Assembly (NCBI GenBank): GCA_022885665.1
Contig: JAGQDJ010000055.1
Location: 248,001-312,000 of the forward strand
Length of the DNA stretch: 64,000 nt
Reading direction: 5' to 3'
From: Triops longicaudatus
Lineage: Eukaryota; Arthropoda; Branchiopoda; Notostraca; Triopsidae
Each line of letters begins with the position of its first letter. The stretch's first letter is position 1. Under the pieces are notes generated by a model. It made no database searches. It saw only the letters and a program-made list of their open reading frames with translations, and was not told where the DNA came from. Both the position numbers and the translations under genes were made by a program. Shown here piece after piece: positions 36,356 through 52,866 of this stretch.

Positions 36356-37635
36356 ATGAAAGTTTGTAGCTGTGGAAGCGCATACATAAGTGGCGAAATA
36401 TCTCATCCATCTATTGAGTTGTTCGCTGACACGAAGTTCGGTTTAAATGGGCAGAGTTTTGAAGTGGCCTGGGAAGCCTTTTCACCAAATATGGTGCGGG
36501 TTTCCTTTTCTGGTATGTCGTCACATAAGCGAAGCGAAGGCAGGACAGGAAATTTCTCCTCGTGGTTTCAGTTTCTTTTCACGGGGGTATTGTCTTTCCC
36601 TGTAGATTTGAGATTAACTACTGGGAGTGTGACGGCTCGTTTTCGGCACTCGTCGGACTGCAATTCGAATCGCTCGAGTCCTCCAGCCGCGACGTCAACT
36701 ACATCCATCGACAGCAGCGTGCACGATACCGGCGAATATCATTGGTGCGAAGAAAACGGGTAAGAGAGGAAGAGTTTCGTTAACGAAGAGGATGACTGAT
36801 GTTCTTTTATTTCTCCATGTGTGCGAGGTATAGTGAGGAGCGAGGGTTTAAAGAAGGCTCAAGTTCGACGACAAGCCTTGCGACGTCGGCTTCCAAGGCA
36901 CCTCAGGCTGCAGGACCCCACCAGCTGGAGGAATATGTAGCCCTGGCCAAAACAGTCGATGCCAATTTGGCTCATATTGATATGGAAAATTTTCGCTCAG
37001 AAGACATGCATTCGCTATTGATCCCTCCTTTGTGCCCGTCTTCGCAAGTAAGACCGCCTTACGTCCTTTGTAATGCACCGTGTCATCATTCTTTGCCAGT
37101 TTTTATGGAGCGATTAAAAAAAGTCTTATCACCCACTTAAAGATCGATATAACTTTCGGTATCTTGTTAACATAGTAATACTTCCGTCGAGCGATAATCT
37201 GACACACATATAACCTCTCATTTTCCATTTTGACTCGTCTTGAGACAATGCTTCTGCGTCAGTTACAAATTTCGATTGAATCGAGTTTATTTCTTCTTAC
37301 TGTATCGATGTAGTGTGACCATATTCTTAAACTAATCGTAAGAATGTTTTAAAAAAGTTTCCTACGTGTTTCTTTTGCGAGCTTTTATTTGAACCGCCAG
37401 TTTTGTTGTTGCTTTGATTATTTCGTTGTGAGTGAAACTCAATTCTCGAAATTCACTGTTGAATTAAGATCTCTCCTTGTTATTAAAGCAGACGTTCATG
37501 ATTGAGTTTTCGCGTATGGACGCAATACTTTGTTCGATAGCATGCAAGTGAATCAACAGATTTCAGGGAAATGAAATGAATGGGCGCTTCCAGATAAGGC
37601 AGGTCGTAGCATTGCACGCAGGAAAAGATTATTAG

Positions 37636-37675
<40 letters not shown>

Positions 37676-40600
37676 TTGTGAAACACAATGTATACCGGTA
37701 ATGCAATAGAACTTGAGGTACTTGTAGTTACTTGAAACACTACGTGAGAGAAGATCAAACTTTGCGAAATCATTACAGCAAAAGCCTTCTTATCTACACA
37801 AATTGGTAAATCATAAGAACTCTTTCGTTATAGCTCGTTCACTCATTATAAAGAGAATCTACTGAATCTACCGTACAGTGTTTCCGAATTACCTTTTTTC
37901 TTATCTACCTCATCATTCTAAAACACTGCAGCCTTTGTCATAAATTTCACAAAGGCAACATCATTTGTTACAAGTCTGTTTACCTTTTGCGTTCTCGATC
38001 TCTCGCCAAATCGATTTATGAAAGTGCATAAGGGCGTTCAGCTCCCCTTTTACCACGTAATGATTGTTTGTTCACCCTGTACGGTAGTTACAGAGGGTAG
38101 AGAAAGTCACCCGTAGCCTTGTGTATTAAAATCGTTTTTCATGTCGTGGTTAGGTGGGCAAAGATGGTTCCTACAGCGATCCATCTTCGCAAGGCGAATC
38201 CAGCCTCACGGATATGGAAATGTCCCTATGTAAATCCGGCCCCTTGTTTTCGCCCGTTCGGGAGGCCCAGGAAATCGTTCCTATGCGCCACGTGACCACC
38301 ATCAGCACGGATTCGCTCAATTCGGAGAACGAGGAAGACTTGGTCCTGGCCGTTACGTGTAAAGCGAACATGACGAATTACACTTTGGCGTTCGAGGGCA
38401 GCGCTTTAATGAGCTCAGCATCTGCCACAGACCCGTCATTAGACTCGGATTATCACGAACAAGGTTAGTTCACTCTCCTTCGTAAACTTCACACGTCAGA
38501 TTTGAGAATCTATGAAACTTTCGTGTACTATTTATTGTTATAATCACTCGGTCATTTTTATTCACAAAATATGTTTCAGAATTATTTAAAATGTTTTATT
38601 GAAAAATTATGGAACTTTCGTGTATATTCATTTATTGTTTAACTGTTTTATTCAGTTGTTTGTTGAAAAGCTAAACTTTCGTGTTCTACTCATTCACTTG
38701 TTCGTTGACTTAGTCATCTATTAAATTATTTTTTAAGGCTTATTGAATCCAAATATTAAAACGGGGCTGTTTGGTCATTGTTGTCTTAATAGGTAGTCGG
38801 GAAGGAAGCAGCAGCTCGGAAAGTGCGAATTGGTTGGAAGGCTACCGCCCACCGCCTATTCCTCCCATGCCCAAACATCAATACGGCACTTGGCCGCACC
38901 AGCGACGCCAGATGCAGCTGGCGCCAACCTCGGTCGCCATGCGAACACCCTGGTCGCCGACCGTAATTCAGTCCGCGCAAAATACGCCCGTCAAGCGTCG
39001 GGTGCGCCACTCCAACCCGATCGTGGATCGTCGGCAACGTGAGTCGGACCTCACCAACGGCAACGACGAAAATGCCAAATGCCAGAGCTTACCGGATTTG
39101 TACAAAAAGTGTCTCAACAACGCCCTCCCGCGGGGCAAAGATACCAACCACGGGGCGGAATCCAGCACCAGCTCGGATTCCAGTACCTCCAGCGGCAATA
39201 AGAACTCACACCCGGAGCGTCATAACGAAACTTTGACGTTATTACAAATTTACATGCGGCAAAAGTCCGGCACGGACCTCAACTTTGTCGAAACGCGCCA
39301 CAAAAAGCCCCAGTTTCTCCACACTGACCGACTCCACTCCAACCTGACGGACGACTTGCCCCTAACGAAGAACCAGACCTGTCTCGAAGACAGTTTGTTA
39401 ACACCGCCTTATTACGACATGATAGCCTCGGGTGGAGGCGAAGCCTGGGTGGAAGATTACCCCAGCAGCGCTGACGAAAAGGTGGGCGATGAAAGTAGCA
39501 TACTCTCGTCCTTTAATAATAAACGAGCGCTGAACTCCACTACCAACCATCATCCCACCAGTAACATGCAGCGAAGTTTACCTAAGCCGGAACAGAACCT
39601 AGAAGAAAGCATAGATCAAACAGAAATCTCGGAAGAATTTCCGTTGACAGAAACGAGCGATTTCAACGGCTCGTTAAACATCGATGCTCTGCCGTTCAAC
39701 AAGGAAGATAAACTAAGAGTTCTCGTGAGCGACTCTATGTCACAGTGCTCGACCCGGAGTCGACAAAGCCACACTTTCAGTCACACGGCTAATAGTATCG
39801 ACAAAGTTATTGCCAAAATACGGCCGTTCGAACTGGGCTTGTTGCCCGGTTCTTTTGAAGAGAAATTACATGCCAAAATCCAAGCCACGCAGAAATCGAG
39901 CCACGGGGAATTGACTTCAGTAGCTAAGATCACCAAATCCGACGAAGCTGTACAAACCTTGGGCACCAGCACCAACAGTGAAGCAACGCAAACGAGTCCG
40001 AAAAAGACTGTCGATCAGCAAACCGATAGTCGGGATTTGTTGCTCCACCAACGTGCTGCGGCTGCTGCAGAGGCAAGTAAAGACAAACCCACCGAGCCAA
40101 CGGTCTACGTCGTGTTCCCGAGCTACAGCTTACCAGATCTGTCGTTCCTCAACAAAGCCGATTCCTTTCAACCCAACATTGTGATATCACCCCAACCCGC
40201 ACGGCCTATCTCCGTGGCTCATCAAAAGCCGGCTCGCTCGCGACCTTTGTCGTGTACCGATGTGGAGAAATTGCGCTCCAATGACTTTAAACACATCCAA
40301 GACTGGGATTCATTGAATTTCCTCCTTCCACCGGACATGAAAGAGATTCTGAGCGACATTCCTGAAACGGAGCCGTTGACGTCACCAACAACAACCACCG
40401 ACCACCATCGACGGTTAGGGGACAGAACACCCCGGAATTTTGGCCGCACGCGACCTAAGAGCTGTGACGCGACAACATTAACTCGCGAACGCGCTAAGTC
40501 GTCGACCAGCTCGAGTAAAGCGTCGTCAGGTTACCGTGGATCGTCAGGAATGTGTTCCACCGCCTCGTCACCGCTTTTCTCGTCACCTTCGTCCTTCTTT

Positions 40601-43600
40601 TCGTCGCCTTCGGCCCAGTTGCCGCCTTTGCCGCAGTCACCTAATGGCAGTCCTAGCTCGCCACCATCGCCTTATGAGCAACGCAACGAAGCTCCGCCAC
40701 CCTTGCCCAGGAGGTCGGCCTCGCTGCAAGGTTGCCAGTACACACCGCCCCGGCCACCTTTGCCGAAGGGTATTTTAAGGAAAACGGTTTCCGAGCAGGA
40801 GAGGCAAGTTAGGAATTTGCAACGTCATCACCGGCTGTCCTTACCGGTAGCTCCACCACCGGTGACGTTTGACGCGGATTTGCTGGCACAGACCTTGTCT
40901 GCCACGGCCAAGGATTTGGCAAGGTTGGAGGAACAACTGCAACTCATGGGGTTGAGCTTGTGCAACGAAACTCTACAAAGTCCTAAGGATGTGACGCTAG
41001 CGCAGGGTTACGGCAATTCCACGTCACAGACGCCGTTGGTTCATGAGAACCCTGCAGTAACGGCAAATCGCAGTATTAGCCCGCAGGATAAGATGCATCC
41101 TTTGCGGAAAACGGTCAGCTTTGGCGATAAAATGTCCTTGAACTTGAATAACAGATGGGCATCGGTCCGTGTGCCTGATTCACCGGGCAAGTCACTCATT
41201 ATGGAGCAAAAGCAAGGTATTTACATAAAAACTGATTGTAATCCTGTTTAGGGTACAGACCTGAGCTAATGTGTGAATAACATGGGACATGCGAAGTTGT
41301 TTCAAAGGATATCACAGATAGTACTTGTCGGATTTAATATCCGTGTTCTAATAAGTCCAGGAATATTGGATCTAGAAATAAGCTCGTTTGATCTAAATCT
41401 TGAATTCATCCTTAATTTACAAATTTAGTGGCAGTGTATTATCTTTTTAAAAAAATTGCCAAGTAAATAGTCATAATTCCAAGTTTCGAACATTACTGTC
41501 AGAATGTTATTTTAAAAGCTATTCAAACATTGTAACGGTAATAGTTGAAGCATCTTCCTGTGCTATCTGCTCATACGAGGGTTTGTTTACCGGGGCCTGA
41601 GGTAGTGTTAGTTATTCTAGTGCGTTGCTAAACATTTGTTTTCTTTGTTTTTACAGAACTAGTCCAAAGCGTTTCTGTCTCAGCTGCGCAACTTTGCAGA
41701 CATTTGCATTTAGAGCAAGCTATCAATCCAGACAAGAAAATGTCACCTTCCAGGTTGGTGTCAACAGCTTTAAGTCCGGCCCTTTATAACCTAGTCAGCG
41801 ACGGGCTTAAACCGAGTGTTTCTACCTTGTTTGGACAAGTTCCTAACTCGTTCTGGAAAGTCATTGAAGCTGCGGCTAAACTAGGTAAAATTTCCAACCT
41901 TCTTTGCTTGACAAATATTTGCAACGAGGAAATTTGCACTTTGGAACTTACACGGTTGGTTAAGATCAAATGTCCACTAGGTTTACGTGCTTAAAACCTT
42001 ATATATTGGAGATATGCTATGTTTACATACTTTAGCAAGATTTTGAAACGCTCCTGAACATTTCCCTGCCTTGCTAACCTTGTTCTAAGCAGTATTGTTA
42101 CCATGAATAACTTACCTTTGTTTGCAAACACGCTCGGGAGTTTCTCGAAGAGTGAATTCAAGCTGTCTCCCTATACGTTGCGAAACTTTTCGTTGTTTTC
42201 TCAACGCAGAATTTTAAATTAAGCCCCGTTTGGGGTTGTCAGGTTATGGACCTTAACAAATTATCTTTAGCAATATTTAAATTCCCGTAACTTGTAAACC
42301 AGTTAGAGTAGACTCCCTATTACCCGTCAGCTTCGGGAATTGAACCTGAACCGGATAACCGAATAAATGATTACCGCGGAGCGTCATAAAATTGCAATTA
42401 TTGTACTTGGATGTTGTCTTAATTTTTGTAAAAGTTATAGATATAGGTTTATTTTATTGGATTTATAATTTCTACAAGAACTCAGAAACTTTTACTAGTT
42501 TTCATATTAAGTGACTCGTTTTACTTGAAGTCCGCGCTGACTTTTCGCAAATTTCATAATAAAATCTTTTTTACATATGTGTGTGCATAAGCATTGATTT
42601 TTTTATTTGAACTGTTAGTGCAAAGTCAGGAACTTAAAAAAAAAATAAACATCGCCCCAATGAAGGTTGCAACCTGCTTTGCCCTCCTAGTACAAATAAT
42701 TGTCTGCAAAATTTTCGATAAACAAAGGAGCATCAATAGGAAATTGACCTACAGTGTGACCCACCTAAAATGGAAAATATATCCAAATAAAACGTGATTT
42801 TTAAATATTTTGAATTTTCGTTATAGGTCCTTCGTTGCCGTGGCTTGATGAACTGGTTTTCTGTCTGGCTAATGAAGACTCGTTGCCCGATGGCCCCTTG
42901 CGGTTCACCGCTTTCATCACTGAACTGTTAAAGTATGTCTGCAAACAATATGAACTCTACCTAACGGTGTTCTTCAATTAATATAATTTCATACGCAACA
43001 GTATGGGAGCTTTAAACTGGTGGCTGGAGAATTTGACTGCCAAAGAAGCTGTTCTACGTCGTCATTACCAAAGCGATTCCTTCCTGTTCAACTGTAATAC
43101 ACTAACTCGACCTTTAACGCAAGAATTATTGGCGGCTTTGACTCCGGTTGCAGCTTTACCTTATGACTACCACTTGGATATCAACCCTTCCCCGTTACAA
43201 TCCCCTATTCATGGACCCGGGGAGCTTTGCCCTACGGTTATGGAAGCCATGGGCTTGACTGCAGAGCGCAAGAAGGCCAGTCCTACCAGTCAGTCGCCCA
43301 GCTCTTCAACAGCGTCTTCCGCGGCGTCGTTCGGGAGCAAGGAGACCAAAACTTTAGCGTCACCTAGTCGGTTACCGCCTCGTCGAAATGCGAGACCTCT
43401 TTCCTGTGTCGAGTCACCCCAGTCTACTACCAAAAAGGTTAACTACAAGCGAACAGTTTCCCAGCCAAGTTCGAGCAAAGATAAGAATGCCCAGGAGGAG
43501 AATGGCGGTCAAGGTTTCAGCACGATTAGATATCAATGGGAATTGCGTTGCAATGATCAAGTGGAGAAGAAAGCTTCACCGGCTACCAGTATTGCAACCC

Positions 43601-43707
43601 AACAGCCTAAGAACAAGTCGCAGCCATCTCCGGCGAAAACGTTGCGGAAACCTGACAAGTCACGAATTCCTCGACCTGTATCTTGTACTACGCCTATTAA
43701 ACATTAA
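36356..43707 (+). CDS. RUSC: RUSC-family RUN-domain protein
   Basis: Homologue of the RUSC1/NESCA and RUSC2/Iporin family, adaptors of vesicle trafficking that bind small GTPases and motors. Exons: 36356-36512, 36606-36759, 36828-37047, 38154-38463, 38793-41216, 41657-41884, 42827-42932, 43002-43707; phases agree throughout and give about 1434 aa. The first exon is the least certain, and the 93-nt intron after it could also be read through. The RUN domain spans exons 6-8: LYNLVSDGLKPSVSTLFG, SFWKVIEAAAKLGPSLPW, FTAFITELLNMGALNWWLEN, and the typical PLTQELLAALTPVAALPYDY. Upstream is a long disordered Ser/Pro region with PPPIPPMPK and PPPLPRR SH3-ligand motifs, three QT motifs resembling LC8 sites (39941-40030), and a predicted helix at LAQTLSATAKDLARLEEQL. 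Vertebrate members end in an SH3 domain; here the chain ends 170 residues after RUN in disordered sequence without one. Confidence 0.88.
37638..37676 (+). repeat. (ATT)n microsatellite
   Basis: About 13 uninterrupted TTA units in intron 3 of the RUSC-family gene. Confidence 0.95.
42305..42370 (+). repeat. Transposon-end repeat, copy 2
   Basis: GACTCCCTATTACCCGTCAG, then CTTCGGGAATTG and GGATAACCGAA, match the repeat at 22606-22680 with a few substitutions. It lies in the intron between exons 6 and 7 of the RUSC-family gene. Recurrence within one window indicates a moderately abundant family. Confidence 0.5.
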
Positions 43708-45251
43708 CCAAACGTTTTATTGTATCCCTGAAGCTTTAAAGGACAAAAGGAAGCCCGCGAGGAATCATGTATATGAGCCTTTCTTTTCAGAGCTTTTGTC
43801 AGGCTATTTTTTATTTTGATTGGAAAGATTGTATCAACTGAAGAAAAGATCTTTAAGTTGTTCTCGTTTACTGTTAAATGAATGTAATCTCGGATAATAA
43901 CAAGCCTACGAAAAACAGTCAGACAGCTTTTTACTCCCAAGCAATTGGGTTCGATTTACTGTTCAAAACTGAACCTATACTCGAAGAACCAAAAAAGGGT
44001 CACCCTCCCTCTGACCTCTCTTCCGTTACGTAGTGCAGCCAACCATTGTCCTGGCAATATATTAAGTCGTGCGTACTAAACAAACTGACTTTTCATTTTA
44101 ATATTACATTTTTTAATAAGTACAGGAAACTCGCTAAAACAAACCCTAAGGAAGACGGTGTGATTCTTCCGTGTGACGACGTTCGGTTCATCTGAATTTA
44201 GCTTGTGATGCCTGATATGACATGCCAAACTGAATGTGTTCTTTAGGGAGAATTCCTTTGGGAACTATGTTTGGAAAAACTAGTTTTCCCAAAGGAACTC
44301 GCCATCAATGTTGTCTGTTGCGCTTTTTATTACGAAACTTAACTTAGGATTAATGTCACTACTCAAAATTAAATTAATAATTCTAATTAAGGATGCGATT
44401 TATTAAGAGTACTCTGCGTTAATAAAGAATTAATTACAATATGTCGATATCTTCCCCATGTCCTTATTTTTCTCGTGTCTTTGCAAGTGATGCATTAAGT
44501 TTGCCAAGCAGAGCAGATTTTAGACACGTTCAGTTTAACCGGAACACGATGTTAAATGTGACAGTACAGCTGCATCAGTGCAAAGTTTATTTTAAAAATA
44601 TATACAAGGCAAGTTTTCCACAAATTCGCTGATGCACCGTTGAACATCACTTGTGAATAAAATTTCGTGTTGTGTTGTCATTAGCGAAACATCAGCATTT
44701 CCTTATTGGGCTTTTGAAAATCCACAATTGGCGTTCGTTTAGGTTCCAATTTAACTAATTGAAATATAAGATGTAGGCAGCTAAAAAATGTTTCGTAAGT
44801 ACAAGAAAAATTTCGTTGTACTCAACACGAATTCGTATTATGCTCTTTCGCTGTTGAATTACATAGGCGTGCGGATGGACCTGTTGGAAACTCCTCTTCA
44901 ACAACCATTAAATCGTAATTTTCTATGGCTTTACTTAGAAGGGATTTTTTTTATTAAATTCTATTATAAGTTTTGTGAAGTGAAAATAACACGCTATGCA
45001 GCCTTTTTGTCTTTGCTTTGCCAAAATTAGCCTCTCAGCTCGAAGAACAGTTCGAAATTTTGCGCCGTGGGAATCGCGGTTCACGATCAGCGAATCGAGC
45101 AGCGAGTTCGCTGTTCGACTCGCTAATCGTGAATCAGAACGTTTCGTGTACGCAAAACGTTTCCCGCGTGTTGCTAACTTCACGATGCTACCGGCTTTAA
45201 TTTCTTTAAAATTGTGCCAATAAAATGTGAAAAAAAAAACAGTTTCTAAAA
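43708..45251. other. Intergenic DNA with inverted repeats
   Basis: This covers the RUSC 3' region and the promoter of the USPL1-like gene. It holds an imperfect hairpin around 44252-44293 (TTCCTTTGGGAA opposite TTCCCAAAGGAA, joined by a palindromic AAAACTAGTTTT core) and the longer foldback at 45079-45135. AATAAA-like words at 44419-44424 may end the RUSC transcript. No gene is supported; small frames on both strands at 44935-45223 are products of the palindrome. Confidence 0.5.
45079..45135. repeat. Long GC-rich inverted repeat (foldback)
   Basis: The left arm GTTCACGATCAGCGAATCGA and onward to AGCGA is matched, with four mismatches over about 27 bases, by the reverse complement of TCGCTGTTCGACTCGC through GTGAATC, with a 2-base centre. 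The surrounding 100 bases (GAATCGCGG, TTTTGCG, CGCAAAACG) extend the symmetry weakly. It could be a foldback MITE core or a dyad regulatory site about 120 bp before a start codon. Confidence 0.7.
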
Positions 45252-46783
45252 ATGGAGAATACCATTATATCGTATGAAGAAATGATACCATGCTCGGTGT
45301 GTGCTTCACAAGGGAAGAAGTTTGCTCTCCGGCTCTTTCAGATCAATTTCGAGGAAGCGGTTTCCATGTGTGAAAACCCTGAAGTAAACAGTATAATTCT
45401 ACGTAAATCACTGTTGTTCCTAATCTGATGTATTCTGCTTCTAGTGCACTTATCCCATATGGGAAGAAGAACCTCTTATTCAAGCCAGAAATGCGTGTCA
45501 TTTACCTCCGTCTAAGCCGGCTATCGGACCAAAACAAACCAGTAAATCAAGGCGGTTCGGTTTAGATAAGAATGCAGACTCTGATTCCGCGATCTCAACA
45601 AATTCAGGTACACATTCTTTAACCCTGCAAATAGCATTAAACGCCAGTACTCATTTGTGTAATCTGTGGTAATTTAGGTTCTTCCTACGCCAGCTGGTGC
45701 AGTACCGTCAGCCACATTTCTGACTCCAGTAGTTCAGCATCAAACTTTTACCGTACCTCGTCAAATCTCAAAAACCCTTTATCCGCAGTACCTAGCCCAA
45801 CTTTGTCTTGCACAAGCGTTACTGACCGAGAAGTTGAACAATTAACTCACTTTTGCCGGACTCAAAACAGTAATAGCGTGTTCGTCTACAACGACTCGAA
45901 CAGTATCGGCGACCCAGGGCTTTTTGCCTCCTACGGTGACGCTTTCGAGCTCCCCAAAGCTAGCACCGACAGCAGCTACGACTTTCTGGATGCTATAGTC
46001 GCGGAAGTCGTGGGCGAAAGCTCATATACACCTTCCGGTCTCATTCCCAGCCAGGAATCTGCATTTTGCCCATACTCTAATGCACCCATTATCCCTTCGC
46101 TGTCCTATTCACGCATTTCTACCACTGAAACCTCATCTACTTCGAAACAAATCCCGCCAACCCCTCCACGAACACCAGTGCTACACCATACTCTGCCTCA
46201 AGCGCCTGTCGTACTGACGGCCAAGCCCCACCCTCAAGCGCCGACTTCAGCGGGATCTAGAATATCAATAACGAAAAATCCAGCGCCGGTAGCAAAAGAA
46301 GTGACCTTACGTGGTAAACGAGGGCGTCCGTCCACAGCACCACCGAAAACGTCACCTGTGCGTACTATACGACAGCCGGTACAGGATCCGACCCTTATGT
46401 TTGATTTGGAAGATGTGTCAAAACCTCAAGCTGCTAAGAAACCGAAGACAGCGACAGCGAAGAAGCCGAAGGAAGTAGCCAAAACCTCTCCAGTTCCGAA
46501 AGTATCACAACCTGCGCAAAGTTCTTCTATCATTCGTGTGTCTGGGGGTTTGCGGACCGCAAAAACATCAACTTGCGCCCCAAGGGCGTCTCATACGACT
46601 TTACCCGTTAGTTTTCGTGTTCTCACGCCGGATTCGGAGAGCGGTGGAGCCAGTGGTGAATCTAGTCCCGTGTCCTTCATCAGCGAGAGATCCGATCGCG
46701 TGCAGCCAGCAGCGTCGAACCCACGCAAGCTGCGAATTAATGCAACATTAAATAACTTACTCAAGAACGGACTGACGCTGTAG
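45252..46783 (+). CDS. USPL1-type Cys4 motif and AT-hook protein
   Basis: Exons 45252-45383, 45445-45607 and 45678-46783 with consistent phase give 466 aa. The N-terminus carries a compact Cys4 motif: CSVC at residues 14-17, then FALRLFQINFEEAVSMCENP, with Cys40 and Cys45 followed by TYPI. This closely matches the N-terminal motif of vertebrate USPL1, a SUMO isopeptidase of Cajal bodies (CPAC then YRISFQESIFLCED and CIYP). No Cys/His peptidase domain follows. Instead there is a long Ser/Thr/Pro-rich chain with an AT-hook, RGKRGRPSTAPPK, at nt 46308-46346, lysine-rich AKKPKTATAKKPKE stretches, and a C-terminus LRINATLNNLLKNGLTL. A nuclear, DNA-associated scaffold is the natural inference. Two AATAAA signals lie 117 and 135 bases after the stop codon. 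It may be a standalone arthropod relative of the USPL1 N-terminus, not an orthologue. Confidence 0.7.
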
Positions 46784-46899
46784 AGCCCAGAAGCTGATCA
46801 CGGAAGCCTGTAATGGGTATTACTTCCGTGGAATTAGTTTTGGGGCGTGTTGTGTACTCCGCGAGTTTTTGTGTCAGAATGTTTTGTATTATATTTGCA

Positions 46900-46923
46900 A
46901 ATAAAATCCCAAACCTCAATAAA
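46900..46923 (+). terminator. Tandem poly(A) signals of the Cys4/AT-hook gene
   Basis: AATAAA occurs at 46900-46905 and again at 46918-46923, shortly downstream of the TAG at 46781-46783. Confidence 0.6.
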
Positions 46924-47715
46924 AATAGCAGTGGTCAGCTTTTCTTCGGGGCAAAACTACAAAAATACTTCAAATTAACATATACGCTATTTTCTCGTTC
47001 ATTCCAGAACATGATATATCATTTTAAGTTTAGATCGCGTAAAAATACCAAGTAAACATGGGAAACGCTCAAAATAGAACTCTTTGTTACTACACTAAAA
47101 TCGTTTCAAGTCAAGGAAGGCAAAAAAAGTCAAATTGTCTTCGATTTTTTCCCCTGGAAAGCTTAAAAATCTTCCCTGTTACACTAGTTCATGTTCCTCA
47201 AGATTTTATTGGTTTTTCTTTTGATAATCACGGTGTACTAGGGTTAAGAGTATTGGTAAGTTTGCTTTTTTTCTAAGATTTTTTTTTCCAGCTTGTCTTT
47301 GAGATCGTCGTATTTGATTAGTTTTTTGCCTTCCTTCACCGTATCATTCAAGTAAGAAATCGATAAAGGCTTAAAATCTTCAAAAATAATCTCTCGCACA
47401 TCCTCTCCAGGCATTCGTAGCAGAAAGACAATCGGTAACTCCTTAAAGCTTTCAACAATCATAACATACAAATAATTCTTTCAAAAATAGAACGTTTTTC
47501 CCAATTTTCATGACTTCATATAAAAAATTTTCTCGAAATATCATTGCTGTAGTGTGGCAGGCTTTTTTCGCAGATGCGCTGCTACTGGCAATGCTTGATA
47601 AATTTGTACATCACGGCAACCCGAAACGCGGAATCATCCTTGTCAATAGTTCTTTTCTTCCATTTCTCTGTTCTTTATTTTCGGTTTTCTTCTTGTAGGT
47701 TAGGGTTATGGCGTT
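46924..47715. other. Convergent 3' regions
   Basis: The interval lies between the plus-strand Cys4/AT-hook gene and the minus-strand zinc-finger gene. A TTTATT near 47205 is an AATAAA on the minus strand, about 510 bases past the zinc-finger stop codon. No gene is recognised; the minus-strand frame at 47244-47471 has no family resemblance. Confidence 0.4.

Positions 47716-52866
<5,151 letters not shown>

Noticed and set aside
38171..40449. Antisense frames within the RUSC exons
   Set aside because: They are shadows of the long GC-richer sense exon, with no independent start, splice or domain evidence.
43935..43975. GGGTTCGATTTAC resembling a tRNA T-arm
   Set aside because: No matching A-box, anticodon stem or acceptor stem can be folded around it.
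47244..47471. Minus-strand charged 75-codon frame next to the zinc-finger gene
   Set aside because: It lies in the 3' untranslated region beyond the C-clamp stop codon, matches no family and has no splice signals.
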